DNA of 64,000 nt from Pararhizobium_B sp963760965 (GTDB lineage: Bacteria; Pseudomonadota; Alphaproteobacteria; Rhizobiales; Rhizobiaceae). The stretch spans positions 496,001 to 560,000 of the forward strand of contig CAVXEW010000006.1 in the NCBI GenBank assembly GCA_963760965.1, in the 5' to 3' direction. Below are positions 17,714 to 28,082 of this stretch, piece after piece. Both the position numbers and the translations under genes were made by a program. The notes under the pieces are model-generated. The model saw only the letters and a list, made by a program, of their open reading frames with translations. It had not been told where the DNA came from and made no database searches. Every line of letters begins with the position of its first letter. The first letter of the stretch is position 1.

Positions 17714-19278
17714 ATGGCTGAAGAACAGAAGGTGGCGGCGGCCGTCGCAGAAGCCGAGGCTGTCGATCTCGGAGAGTTCAGTGACCTCCTCGAGAAGGAC
17801 TTCAAGGTCAAGAAGGACGACAGCGAGCGATTGCAGCAGCTGGTGCGCAACCTGGCCCTGGCCGCGCAGTCGCGCTCGGAGGCGACCGCGCTCTCGTCGA
17901 ACGCGATCAAGTCGATCAAGTCGCTGATCGCCGGGATCGACAAGATGCTGACCGAGCAGGTCAACGAGATCCTCCACGCGCCCGAGGTGCGCGAGATGGA
18001 GGGCACCTGGCGCGGGCTCTGGTACCTCGTGAACAACACCGAGACGGATCAGAAGCTGAAGATCCGGGTGATGAACATCTCCAAGGAGCAGCTGGCCGAC
18101 ACGCTGGAGGACTACGAAGGCCAGATGTGGGACCAGAGCCCGATCTTCAAGAAGGTCTACACGGAGGAGTACTCGCAGTTCGGAGGCGAGCCATACGGCT
18201 GCCTCATCGGCGCCTACGAATTCTCCAACCACCCTCGGGACGTCGGGCTCCTGCGCAACCTCTCGGGCATCTGCGCGTCGGCGCATACGCCGTTCGTCGC
18301 GGCCGCCTCGCCGCGGCTCTTCCGGATGGAGAGCTGGCAGGAGCTGCCCAACCCGCAGGACCTCCAGCAGATCGTCTCCAACCCCGCCTATGCATCGTGG
18401 CAATCGCTGCGCGAGAGCGAGGATGCGCGCTACATCGGCCTCACCATGCCGCGGGTGCTCGCGCGGCTTCCCTACGGCGCGGACACGGTGCCGGTGAAGG
18501 GGTTCGCCTTCGAGGAGGAGGTGCAGCAACGACCACCACAGGTATGTCTGGATGAACGCCGCCTTCCCGATGGGCGTCAACATCAACCGCAGCCACAAGC
18601 TGTTCGGCTGGGGCACGCAGATACGCGGCGTAGAGAATGGCGGCTCGGTGCTCAACCTTCCGGTGCACAGCTTCCCGACGGACGACGGATCCATCGCCAT
18701 GAAGTGTCCGACCGAAGTGGCGATCGACGACCGGCGCGAGGCGGAACTCGCCAAGCTCGGCCTGATGCCGATCCTGCACCGCAAGAACACCGACATCGCT
18801 GCCTTCATCGGCGCCCACTCGCTGCAGGACGACGAGACCCGTGCGGGGCGCCTCGTCGATCCGGACGCCCAGTCGAACGAGCGGCTCAGTGCCAACCTTC
18901 CCTATCTCTTCCCGGTATCGCGGTTCGCCCACTACCTCAAGGCGATCGCGCGCGACAAGATCGGTTCGTTCAAGGAGCGCTCGGACATGGAGACGTGGTT
19001 GACCGAGTGGATCAACCGCTACGTCCTCGCCAATCCTGCCTTCGCCGACGACAAGGCGCGCGCCAAGCGCCCGCTCGCGGCGGCGGAAGTGCAGGTCGAC
19101 AGCGTGGAGGGCCGGCCCGGGCTACTACAACGCCCGCTTCTATCTCAGGCCGCATTACCAGCTCGAGGGCATCAACGCGTCGCTCCGGCTCGTGTCGGAA
19201 CTGCCCTCGGTAAAGAAGCTAGCATTCGTGATTTTGGACTACGGCATCAGTGCCACAGGAGGCGAGAATGAAAATTGA
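17714..19278 (+). CDS. tssC: T6SS contractile sheath large subunit TssC (two or three shifts)
   Basis: Characteristic TssC motifs: EMEGTWRGLWYLVNNTETDQ, VYTEEYSQFGGEPYGCLIGA, FVAAASPRLFRMES. One extra base at about 18,525 shifts to RYVWMNAAFPMGVNINRSHK. An extra G at about 19,110 (CCCGGGC for CCCGGC) shifts to YYNARFYLRPHYQLEGINAS and LRLVSELPSVKK. From there the frame runs to a TGA at 19,278, overlapping hcp; a third extra base would instead end it at the TAG near 19,223. About 500 residues. Partner of TssB and substrate of ClpV. Confidence 0.93.
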
Positions 19279-19720
19279 CGGGTTTCTGAAAGTTCCGGAC
19301 ATCGATGGCCCGAGCAAGCGGGACGGCCATGAGGACGAGATCGAGGTCTACGGCGTGCGATTTCGCAATGACGTCTCCCGCACGATGCCGAATTCGCTGT
19401 CGCGGCGGGGCCGCGTCGCGCTCGGGATGATCACCTTCACGAAGAACTACGACATGTCTTCTCCCTACCTGGAGAAGGCTTTGTTCGAGAACACGCTGAT
19501 GGGCGAGGTGAAGTTCTCCGCGCGCAGGACGATCGAAGGCGAGACGAAGGACTATCTCGTCGTCACGCTCAAGGAAGCCTGCGTGACCGAGTACAGCATG
19601 GCTCCGAGCGCCACCGAACCGGACCTCATCGAGGACCAGGTGAGCTTCGCCTACAAGTCGATCACGTTCACCTACGACGACACGCACGAAATCGAAATGG
19701 ATGTCCATGTCGGCATGTGA
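19268..19720 (+). CDS. hcp: T6SS inner-tube protein Hcp (TssD)
   Basis: 150 residues, intact. ATG 19,268 was chosen because AGGAGG lies six bases upstream. It starts MKIDGFLKVPDIDGPSKRDG, then EIEVYGVRFRND, and SSPYLEKALFENTLMGEVKF; the C-terminal half contains the paired beta strands typical of Hcp hexamer rings (EDQVSFAYKSITFTYDDTH). Hcp forms the tube pushed out by the sheath and can carry effectors. It lies between tssC and tssE as in many proteobacterial loci. Only one hcp is present in the window. Confidence 0.92.
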   Translation: MKIDGFLKVPDIDGPSKRDGHEDEIEVYGVRFRNDVSRTMPNSLSRRGRVALGMITFTKNYDMSSPYLEKALFENTLMGEVKFSARRTIEGETKDYLVVTLKEACVTEYSMAPSATEPDLIEDQVSFAYKSITFTYDDTHEIEMDVHVGM

Positions 19721-20465
19721 CGGAGGCGTCCGGCGCCGCGGCAACGAGACGGCGGGCGGCGCCGACAGCCCCAGAGCAAGGCGCGAGGCGGTGCAGCCCT
19801 CGCTGTGGGACCGCCTCGTCAACGATCTTCCGGGCCTGCGCTCGGAGATCGACGGGCTGCGCCATGCGCTCGAGGCCGACCTCGGCCCGGAGCGCGTGGA
19901 TGCGCTGCTCGAGGGCGGCGAGCGCGGCCTCGGATCCGACGGCGCTCTCAAGAGGGAGCAGAAGCGGCAGCTGCACCGGCTGGCGACGATGATCCGGCAA
20001 CGCGCCGAGATCGAAAGGCGGGGCGTCGTCGTCTCGGGCCGCGTCTTGCGCGAGGCGGTCCGCCGGGACATCGAGGCTCTCTTCAACTGCGAGCGCTTCG
20101 AATGCAGTCCGATGCTGTCCGACATGGAGAAGGAGCACCGGCGCGACGATCCTCCCGGCCTGGAGGGCTTTCCCGAGGTGCGGCGCAGCGTCGTGAACTA
20201 CGGCGTGCCCTCATTTTCCGGCCGCTCGTCCCGGGATTTCGACAGGGACGAGCTTGCCCGGGAGATCCGCACGATCCTCGGCCGGTTCGAGCCGAGGCTC
20301 GAGAAGGGCACAACCGTGGTCAAGGTCACGCTTGCCGACAAGGCCGGCGTCAGGATCGAGATCGACGGCGTCCTGATCATGACGCCGACGCCGGAGCGCT
20401 TGCGGCTCCGCACGACGATCAACCTGGAGAACGGCATGGCGCGCACCGAGCTGGAGGACGCGTGA
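19701..20465 (+). CDS. tssE: T6SS baseplate wedge protein TssE (gp25-like) with insertion
   Basis: 254 residues, longer than the usual 130-170. SLWDRLVNDLPGL near residue 35 is the normal TssE start, but about 60 residues (ALEADLGPERVDALLEGGER and on) separate it from the next family motif, GRVLREAVRRDIEALFNCER. The gp25 core follows (EVRRSVVNYGVPSFSGRS, EIRTILGRFEPRLEKGTT). The gene overlaps hcp by 20 bases and is uninterrupted. TssE belongs to the baseplate wedge with TssF and TssG. The insertion is helical and of unknown role. Confidence 0.88.
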   Translation: MSMSACDGGVRRRGNETAGGADSPRARREAVQPSLWDRLVNDLPGLRSEIDGLRHALEADLGPERVDALLEGGERGLGSDGALKREQKRQLHRLATMIRQRAEIERRGVVVSGRVLREAVRRDIEALFNCERFECSPMLSDMEKEHRRDDPPGLEGFPEVRRSVVNYGVPSFSGRSSRDFDRDELAREIRTILGRFEPRLEKGTTVVKVTLADKAGVRIEIDGVLIMTPTPERLRLRTTINLENGMARTELEDA

Positions 20466-20469
20466 GCAG

Positions 20470-22347
20470 ATGGACCGGATGTTCCTGCAATATTACGAAG
20501 AGGAACTGACGCATATCCGCGATCTCGCCGGCGAGTTCGCCGACATGCACCCGGCCGTCGCCCGCAACCTGTCGCTCGACACCGTCCCTTGTCCCGATCC
20601 CTACGTCGAGAGGTTGCTTGAGGGCGTCGCCTTTCTTGCCGCGCGAACCCGGCTCAAGGTCGACGCCGAGCGTTCGCGGTTCGCGCGCGCGATCCTCGAG
20701 GTGCTCTATCCGGACCTTGTCTCGCCGGCCCCTGCGACCGCCATGGCCGTGCTGCAGCCGGGCCAGCAGGTTCACATCATGGCGGAGGGCCATGTCGTCC
20801 CACGGGGCACGCGCCTCGTGTCCGGACTGCCGGCAGGACTTTCGACGCGCTCGACCTTCACGACCGCGCAGGACGTGGCGCTCTGGCCGCTGAAGATCTC
20901 CGCGGTGCGCCACTACCAGGACCGCAGCGCTCTCCACGCGGCCGGGCTGGCCTCGATTTCGGGCGTTTCCGGCGAAGCCGCCTTGTGCGTTTCGCTGCAA
21001 GCGGTCGGGCAACTTCAGCTCCGGCAGTTGCAGCTCGACCGCCTCGACCTGTACTTCGGCGGCCGCAACAAGGCGCCCGCGCTCTTCGACGCCATCTTTG
21101 GCGCGTGCGTGAAGCTCGGCGCCCGCCCGTCGGGCAGGACGGACGCCGCGCCGGCCGCGCTGGCGGAGCCGCAGATGGTGGGAATCGCCGACGGCGAGGC
21201 GCTCATGCCGCGCACCCGGCCGACCTTCGAGGGCTACCGCCTTCTGCGGGAATATTTCATCATGCCGGAGCGCTTCCACTACGTGCGCGTCGACGGCCTG
21301 CTGCCTGTGGTTCGGCGATGCGAGGACGAGATCGACATTGTCTTCATGTTCGATCGGCCGGTGCCGGAGCTCGCGGACGTGACGCCGTCCCATTTCGAGC
21401 TGTTCGCGACGCCCGTCATCAATCTCTTCGAGCGGGAGTGCAACATCGTCGAGATCGACCGCAGGCGGACGCGCCAGGTTCTGCATGCCGACCGGACACG
21501 GCCGCGCGACTTCGAGATCTTCAGGGTCCTGCGGGTGGAGGACGCCGATGTCGACGGCCCGGAAGCGGAGGTTCCGGCCCTCTTCAGCCTCGGCCAGAAC
21601 CGCGGCAGCGGCTGGGTCTATTCCGTGGAGAGGCGGCCGCGGCGCGCCGGCGAGGACGAGCGCCGAGAGGGTATGACGCGCACCTCCTACACGGGAGACG
21701 ACGTCTTCCTTTCGGTATCGCGGCCGGAGGGCAAGCCGCCGAGCCGCGCCCTGAGGCGCCTCGACGTGACGGCGCTCTGCACCAACCGGGACCTCGCCAT
21801 CCTCGACGACATGCCGGGCCTTACGCTGGAGACCGGCGATCCCGTCGAGACGGTGCGCCTGCTTGGTGCGCTCCGTCCGCCACAGCCGTCGATCCCCGCC
21901 GCACTTCCGTCCGGAGCCGAGACGGAGTCGCGTGCCGACGAACTCGCCTGGCGCTTCGTCTCCCAGCTTTCGCTGAATTTCCTCTCGCTCGGAGAAAAGG
22001 GGCGGGGCGCCATTCCGCTCCATGCGCTGCTGGATCTCTACGCGGACCGGGGCGACCCGGCGCTGTCCCGCCATGTCCGCTCGATCACGCGCGTGGATTC
22101 CCGACCGGTGGTCGAGCGGCTCGACATTCCCGGCCCCATCTGCTTTGGCCGCGGCGTCGAGATCACCCTGCATGTCGATCAGTCCGTCCTGGCGGGACAG
22201 AGCAGCCTGCTGCTTTCGGGCCTGCTGTCGCGCTTGTTCGCCCGCCATGCGGGTATCAATGGCTTCGTGCGCACCTGCACGCGGCTGCTCCAGAAGCAGG
22301 AGGACGTGCTGTGGCCGATGACAGCCGGCAACCGCTATCTGATCTGA
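20470..22347 (+). CDS. tssF: T6SS baseplate protein TssF
   Basis: 625 residues, intact. The start is canonical: MDRMFLQYYEEELTHIRDLA then EFADMHPAVARNL and DPYVERLLEGVAFLAAR. Further TssF motifs are FEGYRLLREYFIMPERFHYV, NLFERECNIVEID and RRLDVTALCTNRDLAIL; it ends with LLQKQEDVLWPMTAGNRYLI. TssF and TssG form the baseplate wedge that docks on the membrane complex. Start four bases after tssE; the 3' end overlaps tssG by 37 bases, indicating translational coupling. Confidence 0.93.
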   Translation: MDRMFLQYYEEELTHIRDLAGEFADMHPAVARNLSLDTVPCPDPYVERLLEGVAFLAARTRLKVDAERSRFARAILEVLYPDLVSPAPATAMAVLQPGQQVHIMAEGHVVPRGTRLVSGLPAGLSTRSTFTTAQDVALWPLKISAVRHYQDRSALHAAGLASISGVSGEAALCVSLQAVGQLQLRQLQLDRLDLYFGGRNKAPALFDAIFGACVKLGARPSGRTDAAPAALAEPQMVGIADGEALMPRTRPTFEGYRLLREYFIMPERFHYVRVDGLLPVVRRCEDEIDIVFMFDRPVPELADVTPSHFELFATPVINLFERECNIVEIDRRRTRQVLHADRTRPRDFEIFRVLRVEDADVDGPEAEVPALFSLGQNRGSGWVYSVERRPRRAGEDERREGMTRTSYTGDDVFLSVSRPEGKPPSRALRRLDVTALCTNRDLAILDDMPGLTLETGDPVETVRLLGALRPPQPSIPAALPSGAETESRADELAWRFVSQLSLNFLSLGEKGRGAIPLHALLDLYADRGDPALSRHVRSITRVDSRPVVERLDIPGPICFGRGVEITLHVDQSVLAGQSSLLLSGLLSRLFARHAGINGFVRTCTRLLQKQEDVLWPMTAGNRYLI

Positions 22348-23366
22348 TCGGAGCGGATGTCGCTCCGGAAACGATCGACTTCTTCGAGCTGCTGCGCGTG
22401 CTGGAGCGGAGCGGCCGGCTTTTCGGGCATGGCGGTTCGCCGGACAGGGAGCCTGCGCGGCTCGGCCAGCAGGTGCGGCTGAGCTTTGCGGCCGCCGACG
22501 TCGCCGCCGTCGACGAGGGCATCGGGGAGGACCCGGTCCGCGTGACGGTCGCCAATTTCGGGCTGCTCGGCCCGGAGGGCCCGATGCCGCTGCACCTGAC
22601 CCGCTGGGTGCTGGACCGTCTCTCGCAGCGCTGGTTCGAAGGCGAGAACGCGCGGCAGACCAGCGATACCACCTTCGTCGACTTCGCCAACGTGCTGCAG
22701 CATCGCATGATTGCACTTTTCTACCGGGCCTGGGCGGATGCGCAGCCGGTCGTGCAGGCAGAGCGCCGCTCCGACGGCCGCGTGCGGTCGATGCTGCGCA
22801 GCATGGCGGGCATCGGCCTGCCCGGGACATCGGATGCAGGAACGCGGGAACTCGATGGCGTGAAGCTCGGACAGGCCGCCGCCCTGGCAATGCAGGTAGA
22901 CGGTGCCGAGCGGCTGACGCTCTTCCTGGCGGAAGCGTTCTGCGTTCCGGTGAAGCTCAGGGAATTCGTCGGCGTCTGGCTGCCGGTTCCCGCCCGTCTG
23001 CAGAGCAGGCTCGGACGGGCCCATGCCGCCATCGGCCGGAGCGCCACGATCGGTCCCCGGACGTTCGACCGCCAGAGCCGCATTGAATTGCGCGTCGGGC
23101 CTCTGTCGCTCGAGCGATATCTCGAATTCCTTCCGGGCAGCGCCACGTTCGAAGCCTTCAGGCGCGCTCTCGCAGGCCTTGTCGGCCACTCGCTGGACGT
23201 CGACCTTCGTGTCGTGCTGGCGGAACGAGAGACGCCGGCGATGCGCATCGGCGGTTCGCAGCTCGGGCGCACGAGTTGGCTTGCGAGGCAGGAGGATCGC
23301 GGCGACGCCGAGGACATGAGGGTGAGGGCGGTCGTCGGCTGGCGACCGGAGGAGGTTGCCGCGTGA
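22311..23366 (+). CDS. tssG: T6SS baseplate protein TssG
   Basis: 351 residues from GTG 22,311, inside the end of tssF; this start is chosen because the family begins shortly before the DFFELLRVLERSGRLFGHGG motif. It is followed by VRLSFAAADVAAV, FGLLGPEGPMPLHLTRWVLD, LQHRMIALFYRAWADAQPVV and PLSLERYLEFLPGSATFEAF, all normal TssG landmarks. Uninterrupted. The TGA overlaps the GTG of the FHA gene (GTGA), so tssF, tssG and tagH form a coupled series. Confidence 0.92.
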   Translation: MADDSRQPLSDLIGADVAPETIDFFELLRVLERSGRLFGHGGSPDREPARLGQQVRLSFAAADVAAVDEGIGEDPVRVTVANFGLLGPEGPMPLHLTRWVLDRLSQRWFEGENARQTSDTTFVDFANVLQHRMIALFYRAWADAQPVVQAERRSDGRVRSMLRSMAGIGLPGTSDAGTRELDGVKLGQAAALAMQVDGAERLTLFLAEAFCVPVKLREFVGVWLPVPARLQSRLGRAHAAIGRSATIGPRTFDRQSRIELRVGPLSLERYLEFLPGSATFEAFRRALAGLVGHSLDVDLRVVLAERETPAMRIGGSQLGRTSWLARQEDRGDAEDMRVRAVVGWRPEEVAA

Positions 23367-24797
23367 GCCTCCTGCTGACGATCGAGCACGCACCTCATCC
23401 GCAGCCGATGCGCCAGGCAAGGCTCGACGACGGCGAACTCGTGATCGGACGCAGCGCGGAGGCGGGCTGGCAGATCGACGATCCGGACAAGTTCGTCTCC
23501 CGGGAGCATTGCCGCATCAGGGCGGAGCCGGGCGGCTTCGTCGTCACCGACATGTCGAGCAGCGGGCTTTTCATCGATGATGCCAGCCGTCCGCTGGGCG
23601 CTGGCAACACCGCGCTGCTCAGGGACGGAATGCGTCTCCGCATGGGCGAGTACGTGGTGGGCGTCGACATAGGTGAGGACGCCGAGTTCGGCGACGAACC
23701 CCGTACCGCACCGTTGGCAGAGGGCTCGCGCGTGCCCGTCGATTTCGGCCGGGACGATTTCTTTTCCAGCAGGGGGGAGGACAAGCCCCGGCCGAAGCCC
23801 GGCCGGACGACCTGCCCGACCCGTTCGAGTCGCCGGGGTCCGGCAGTCTGCAGGGCGAGGACGCCGCTGGCAGGGACGGATGGGACTCTCCCGGTTTCGA
23901 CGATCCTTTCAGCCTCGATCCCGTTGCGACGCCGAAAGGCGAAGGCGATCCTGCGCGACCGCCGTGCACCCGGGCAATGACGACCCGTTTGCGCCCGGGA
24001 CTGCGCCGTCGCGCGAGGCCGCGGCGCATGCCGCAAGTCGACGATTTCGACCTCGAAAGGGCAATCGCGATCTCCGGCGGGCGTCAGGCGGGCCCGCCGG
24101 ACCAGGCGCAGCCCGCACAGCCGCTTGGGGGCGGTGCGGGACCGGTCTGGGACGAACCCGGACCGCGCGCGACGTCGAGACGGCCGCACGCCGGCTCCGC
24201 CCGGTCGGGGCGGACGCCTGCACCGGCCGGGGATCTGCGCGCTGCCTTCCTGCGTGGGGCGGGTATCGAGGGCGCGGCCGGCGCGGCCGACGACGCCGCG
24301 GCCGAGATGGAGCGTTTCGGGCGCGAGTATCGTCTCATGATGGACGGGCTCATGCAGCTTCTGCGCAAGCGCGCCGAGGAGAAGGGCAGCGCCAGAGTGG
24401 CGCAGACGGTCGTCGGCTCGTCGATGGTCAATCCGCTGAAGTTCCTGCCGACCGTCGATGACGCGATGGCGACGCTGATCGCCGACAGGAGCCCCGGATT
24501 TCTCGCCGCCGACGCAGCGATCGCGGACGCCGTGCGTGACCTTGCGCAGCACCATGTGCGCGCGTGGCGCGGCGTGCAGGGGGCGCTGCGACGTATGATC
24601 GACCGTTTCGACCCGGCCGCGATCGAAGAGGAACTGAAGTCGAGCTCCGCCCTCGGATACGCTGCTTTCCGGCGGCCGGAGCGCCAGGCTTTGGGAGCTC
24701 TACCGCAAGCGGCACAAAGATATTGCAGCAAGCGCGGAGTCCGCGGTTCCTGGGAGAGCTCGGCGCTGATTTCCGCGACGCATATGAGGAGGAATAG
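23363..24797 (+). CDS. tagH: FHA-domain T6SS protein TagH/Fha (several frameshifts)
   Basis: Starts GTG AGC CTC. The FHA domain (about 1-95) shows GELVIGRSAEAGWQIDDPDK, FVSREHCRI and SSGLFIDD, the phosphothreonine-binding loops. A low-complexity linker follows with at least one shift near 23,800. The C-terminal TagH domain reads GSSMVNPLKFLPTVDDAMAT and LAQHHVRAWRGVQGALRRMI, then, after shifts near 24,650 and 24,750, LWELYRKRHKDIAASAES and RFLGELGADFRDAYEEE with TAG at 24,797. FHA proteins are the phosphorylated target of PpkA that switches the T6SS on. A second FHA gene lies at 39,592. Confidence 0.88.
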
Positions 24798-24801
24798 TCT
24801 G

Positions 24802-25250
24802 ATGCAACGCCGTCAATTCCTGCTGGTCTCGGGCTGGGGAGCCTTGCTTCCGCCTGCCAGAGCGGACCGCCGAAACCCGCGACCCTTGTCCTCAACGTCG
24901 CCGGCCAGAAAGGCATGAACCCTGCGCCGGACGGCAGCGACCGGCCCGTGACGGTTCTCGTCATGCGCCTGCGCAGCACCGGCAAGTTCGAACTCCGCCG
25001 ACTATTTCTCGCTGCAGAGCAACGCCGCGGGAACACTCGGCGCCGACCTGATCGGCAGCGACACCGTCGCCGTGGCGCCCGGCAAGGTCGCATCGAAGAC
25101 CATCAAGGTGGAGCCGGAAGCGGCGGCGTCGGCATCGTGGCGCTGCTGCGCGAGCCAGGCGGCAGGAACTGGCGCGTGGCCAAGTCGGTCTCGCCGGGCT
25201 CGACAGTGACCGTCAACGCCCGGCTCGGGCCGGGCGGATTGTCGGCCTAG
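24802..25250 (+). CDS. tssJ: T6SS outer-membrane lipoprotein TssJ (several frameshifts)
   Basis: ATG 24,802 (MQRRQFLLVSGWGALL) with AGGAGG upstream. One shift within the signal peptide leads to SLASAC-QSGPPKPATLVL, giving a plausible lipobox Cys. Family motifs follow: LNVAGQKGMNPAPDGSDRPV, TVLVMRLRSTGKFE, then after another shift SADYFSLQSNAAGTLGADLI and VAPGKVASKTIKVEPEAAAS. TssJ anchors the TssL/TssM complex to the outer membrane. At least three single-base errors are needed to read the whole protein of about 147 residues. A RIME-like repeat follows the stop. Confidence 0.8.
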
Positions 25251-25364
25251 TGGTGCGATCCCGACAGATGGTACCATCTGTCGGGAAAATCCGCCCCACC
25301 GGATCAATAGCTTGTGGGCTGACTTTTCCGGACAGATGGGTGCCATCTGTCTGGGTCAGGCCAC
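25249..25364. repeat. RIME-like intergenic repeat, copy A
   Basis: 116 bp between tssJ and tssK containing two palindromes with the same half-site: the perfect 20-mer GACAGATGGTACCATCTGTC at about 25,263-25,282, and GACAGATGG-GTG-CCATCTGTC about 50 bp further on. A colinear 116-bp relative (22 mismatches by hand count) is at 59,660-59,775. Size, intergenic position and paired palindromes match the description of rhizobial intergenic mosaic elements (RIME); assignment to that family is inference. As RNA it could fold into two hairpins and influence expression between tssJ and tssK. Confidence 0.7.
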
Positions 25365-25394
25365 CAGGGGCAAGTCCAGACGGAAGGTTGCCTG

Positions 25395-26731
25395 ATGAGC
25401 GACGTCAACAGGGTGCTCTGGTCGGAAGGTCTCTTCCTGAGGACGCAGCACTTCCAGCAGCAGGACCGGTTCTTCGAGGCGACGGTGCGTGGCGCGCTGC
25501 AGGCCGGCAACCTGCAGACGTGGGGCTTTCGTTCGCTTGTCCTCGACCCGGCGCTGCTCGAGTCGGGCGCAGGTCGGCATCAAGAAGGCCCGCGGGATTT
25601 TTCCGGACGGGACGCCGTTTGCCATTCCCGAGACCATGGACCCGCCACAGCCGCTGGCGCTGACAGCCGAGATGACCGGCGGCCCGGTGCTTCTGGCATT
25701 GCCGCAGGAGGCGCCGGGTGGCGTCTCGTTCGACCCTGCCCACGCCGCGCCGAGCGGCGCGCGTTATCGCGGGCGGATGGTGTCGGTGCGCGACACGGTC
25801 CTGAACGGGGCAGATGCCGAGGAGATCGAGGTCGCCCGCCCGCAGTCCGTGCTGCTTGCGCCGGGCAAGCCGGCAGGGGGCTACACCACCTTGCCGGCGG
25901 CAGGGATCGAGGGTCTGCGCGCCGACGGTAGCGTCGCGCTCGACGAGGTCTTCCTGCCTCCTGCACTCGCCACGGCCGCCGTTCCCTGGTACGCGCGGTT
26001 GCTGAAGGAGATCGTCGCCGGGCCTCGACCAGATCGCCGAGGCGCACGGCAAGATGGTGCTCGGAGGGCCGGGCCGCAGCATCGAGGACCTCCTGATGCT
26101 GGAGCTTGCAAACCGCGCGCGGCCGCGCCTTGTGCACATGCTCGCCCAGGAGGTCTATCATCCCTCGGACCTCTTCCAGGAGCTTGCCGGCCTCGCCGGA
26201 TCGATGGCGACCTATGGCCTAAGTACGCGCAAGCTCAAGGACCTGCCGGCCTACGACCATCAGGCGCCGGGCCCGGCCTTTGCCGCTCTCGCCGACATAT
26301 TGCGCTCGCTGATCCTCAGCCTGCGCTATGTCGAGCCCAAATCGCGCGCCCTCCCGGTGATGCGCCACTCCACGAATGTCTGGAAGGTGCGCATCGACAA
26401 TCCGAAGCTGCTCGTCGCCAGCCGCATCGTCGTGCGCGTCGGCTCCGAACTGTCCGAGGACGCCCTGCGCAAGATATTCGTCAACCAGGCGACCGTCGGC
26501 TCGGCCGACGAGTTCGAGGGGCTGTGGAAGTCGCGCCTGCCGGGCATCCCGCTGAAGCCGCTGCATTCCCAGCCGCGCGAGATCCCCTATGACGGCGATC
26601 GTCTCTGCCTGGAACTGGACCAGAAGAGCGAGCACTGGGCGTCGCTGCTCGATGCGCCGGGTTTCGTCATAGGCGTTTCGGGGGTTCTGCCCAGCGAGCC
26701 GCAGGTCGACTGCTACTCCGTGAACAGGTGA
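25395..26731 (+). CDS. tssK: T6SS baseplate-to-membrane connector TssK (two frameshifts)
   Basis: Starts MSDVNRVLWSEGLFLRTQHF, the classical TssK N-terminus (phage receptor-binding-like). An extra G at about 25,567 (TCGGGCGCAG for TCGGCGCAG) shifts to AQVGIKKARGIFPDGTPFAI. An extra G at about 26,022 shifts to GLDQIAEAHGKMVLGGPGRS. The C-terminal domain that binds TssL/TssM contains VYHPSDLFQELAGLAGSMAT and ILSLRYVEPKSRALPVMRHS. It ends VDCYSVNR at 26,731. About 444 residues, normal length. Confidence 0.92.
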
Positions 26732-26746
26732 GGCAAAGGTAAGGTC

Positions 26747-28081
26747 ATGAGCCGGGACGACCCCTTCGGACTGTCCGACGACCGCGAACGGACCAGGATC
26801 CGGCTCGTCGGCGCGCCCACCCGGAACGCAGACCTGCCGCCGCCACGCGGGGGCCCTGTTATTCGCGGACGGGCACATGAAAACACCTTCGTAAATGCCT
26901 TCGCGCGCCTACTGGAGTTTGCCCCGGAACTCGAGAGCGCCACCGCCCCTGGCGATCCGGAAGGGCTTCGCACGCGTCTCCTCGACGAACTGACCCGCGC
27001 AAGGGACGCATCGGTGTCGGGCGGCGCGTCCCTCACAAGGGCAGACCAGGCCGCATGGCTCGTCGCCGCGCTCCTCGATGACCTCGCGCTCAACACGCCC
27101 TGGGGCGGGAACAGTGCCTGGCCGCGCCAGCCGCTGGTGGTGATGCTGCACGGCGACGTCGACGCCGGCACGCAGTTCTTCACGCGTCTCGAGGAACTCG
27201 AACGACATCCCAACCGCGACCGCGAGATGCTCGAACTGCAATATTATTGCATGTCGCTCGGATTTCGCGGGAAGTATCGCGTGCCGGGACGAGCGGGGGA
27301 CCGATCGCTGAACGCCGTCCGCGTCGCCGCCGCGCGCTTCCTGCGCGATCCCGACGCGGAAGGTGCACCGCTGTCGCCGAACTGGAAGGGTGTCGATGCC
27401 CCGGACGAACCGCCGCGGTTCATCGTCCCGATCTGGGTATTGCCGCTGGCTGCCGTCGTCCTCGTCGGGATCGTCTATGCTGCCCTCTCGACGGCGCTCA
27501 GCAACGGCGCGGTGCAATTGTCGACGATCGCCCGCGCCCTGCCGCCGAAAGACAGGGTGGCGCTCGTCCGCGTCGCACCCAAGGCGCCGGTGGCGGAGCC
27601 GCCCCCGCCGCCGGTCAAGGTCCAGCTCGCGCTCATGCCGGAGTTCGACGCGGCCGCGCCGCCGGACCTGCGCCAGGCGCTGCGGGGTACGGAGAGCGTC
27701 TCACTGGCGAAGCTGCGCATCCAGGCCTCGAACCCGGAGGTCTTCAAGTCCGCGAGCGCCGATGTCAACGACAGGTTCCAGCCCCTGATCGCCGCCATCG
27801 CCACGGTGATCGCCAGGAACAAGGACGTCATCGGCAACGTGACGGTGGTCGGGCACACCGACAGTGTTCCGCTGCAGCGAAGCAACCCGCTGTCGAACAA
27901 CCAGAAGCTCTCCGAGGCACGCGCCAGGTCGATTGCGTCCCTGCTGGTGCAGGACGGCGTGCCCGCGGGGCAGGTGCGCTTCGAGGGGCGGGCGGCGACC
28001 GAACCGATCGCCGACGATTCCACCCGCGAGGGGCGTGCCCTCAACCGGAGGGTTGAGGTGATGGTGGAGAAGAGGCTGTAA
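26747..28081 (+). CDS. tssL: T6SS inner-membrane protein TssL with OmpA-like C-terminus
   Basis: 444 residues, intact. The cytoplasmic DotU/IcmH domain (about 40-200) contains WLVAALLDDLALNTPWGGNS and YYCMSLGFRGKYRV. One membrane helix lies at about 225-248 (IWVLPLAAVVLVGIVYAAL). The periplasmic OmpA/MotB peptidoglycan-binding domain (about 300-444) shows TVVGHTDSVPLQRSNPLSNN and EGRALNRRVEVMVEKR. This extended TssL anchors the membrane complex to the cell wall directly. The stop is one base from the tssM start. A second, diverged TssL is encoded at 40,806. Confidence 0.93.
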   Translation: MSRDDPFGLSDDRERTRIRLVGAPTRNADLPPPRGGPVIRGRAHENTFVNAFARLLEFAPELESATAPGDPEGLRTRLLDELTRARDASVSGGASLTRADQAAWLVAALLDDLALNTPWGGNSAWPRQPLVVMLHGDVDAGTQFFTRLEELERHPNRDREMLELQYYCMSLGFRGKYRVPGRAGDRSLNAVRVAAARFLRDPDAEGAPLSPNWKGVDAPDEPPRFIVPIWVLPLAAVVLVGIVYAALSTALSNGAVQLSTIARALPPKDRVALVRVAPKAPVAEPPPPPVKVQLALMPEFDAAAPPDLRQALRGTESVSLAKLRIQASNPEVFKSASADVNDRFQPLIAAIATVIARNKDVIGNVTVVGHTDSVPLQRSNPLSNNQKLSEARARSIASLLVQDGVPAGQVRFEGRAATEPIADDSTREGRALNRRVEVMVEKRL

Positions 28082-28082
28082 A

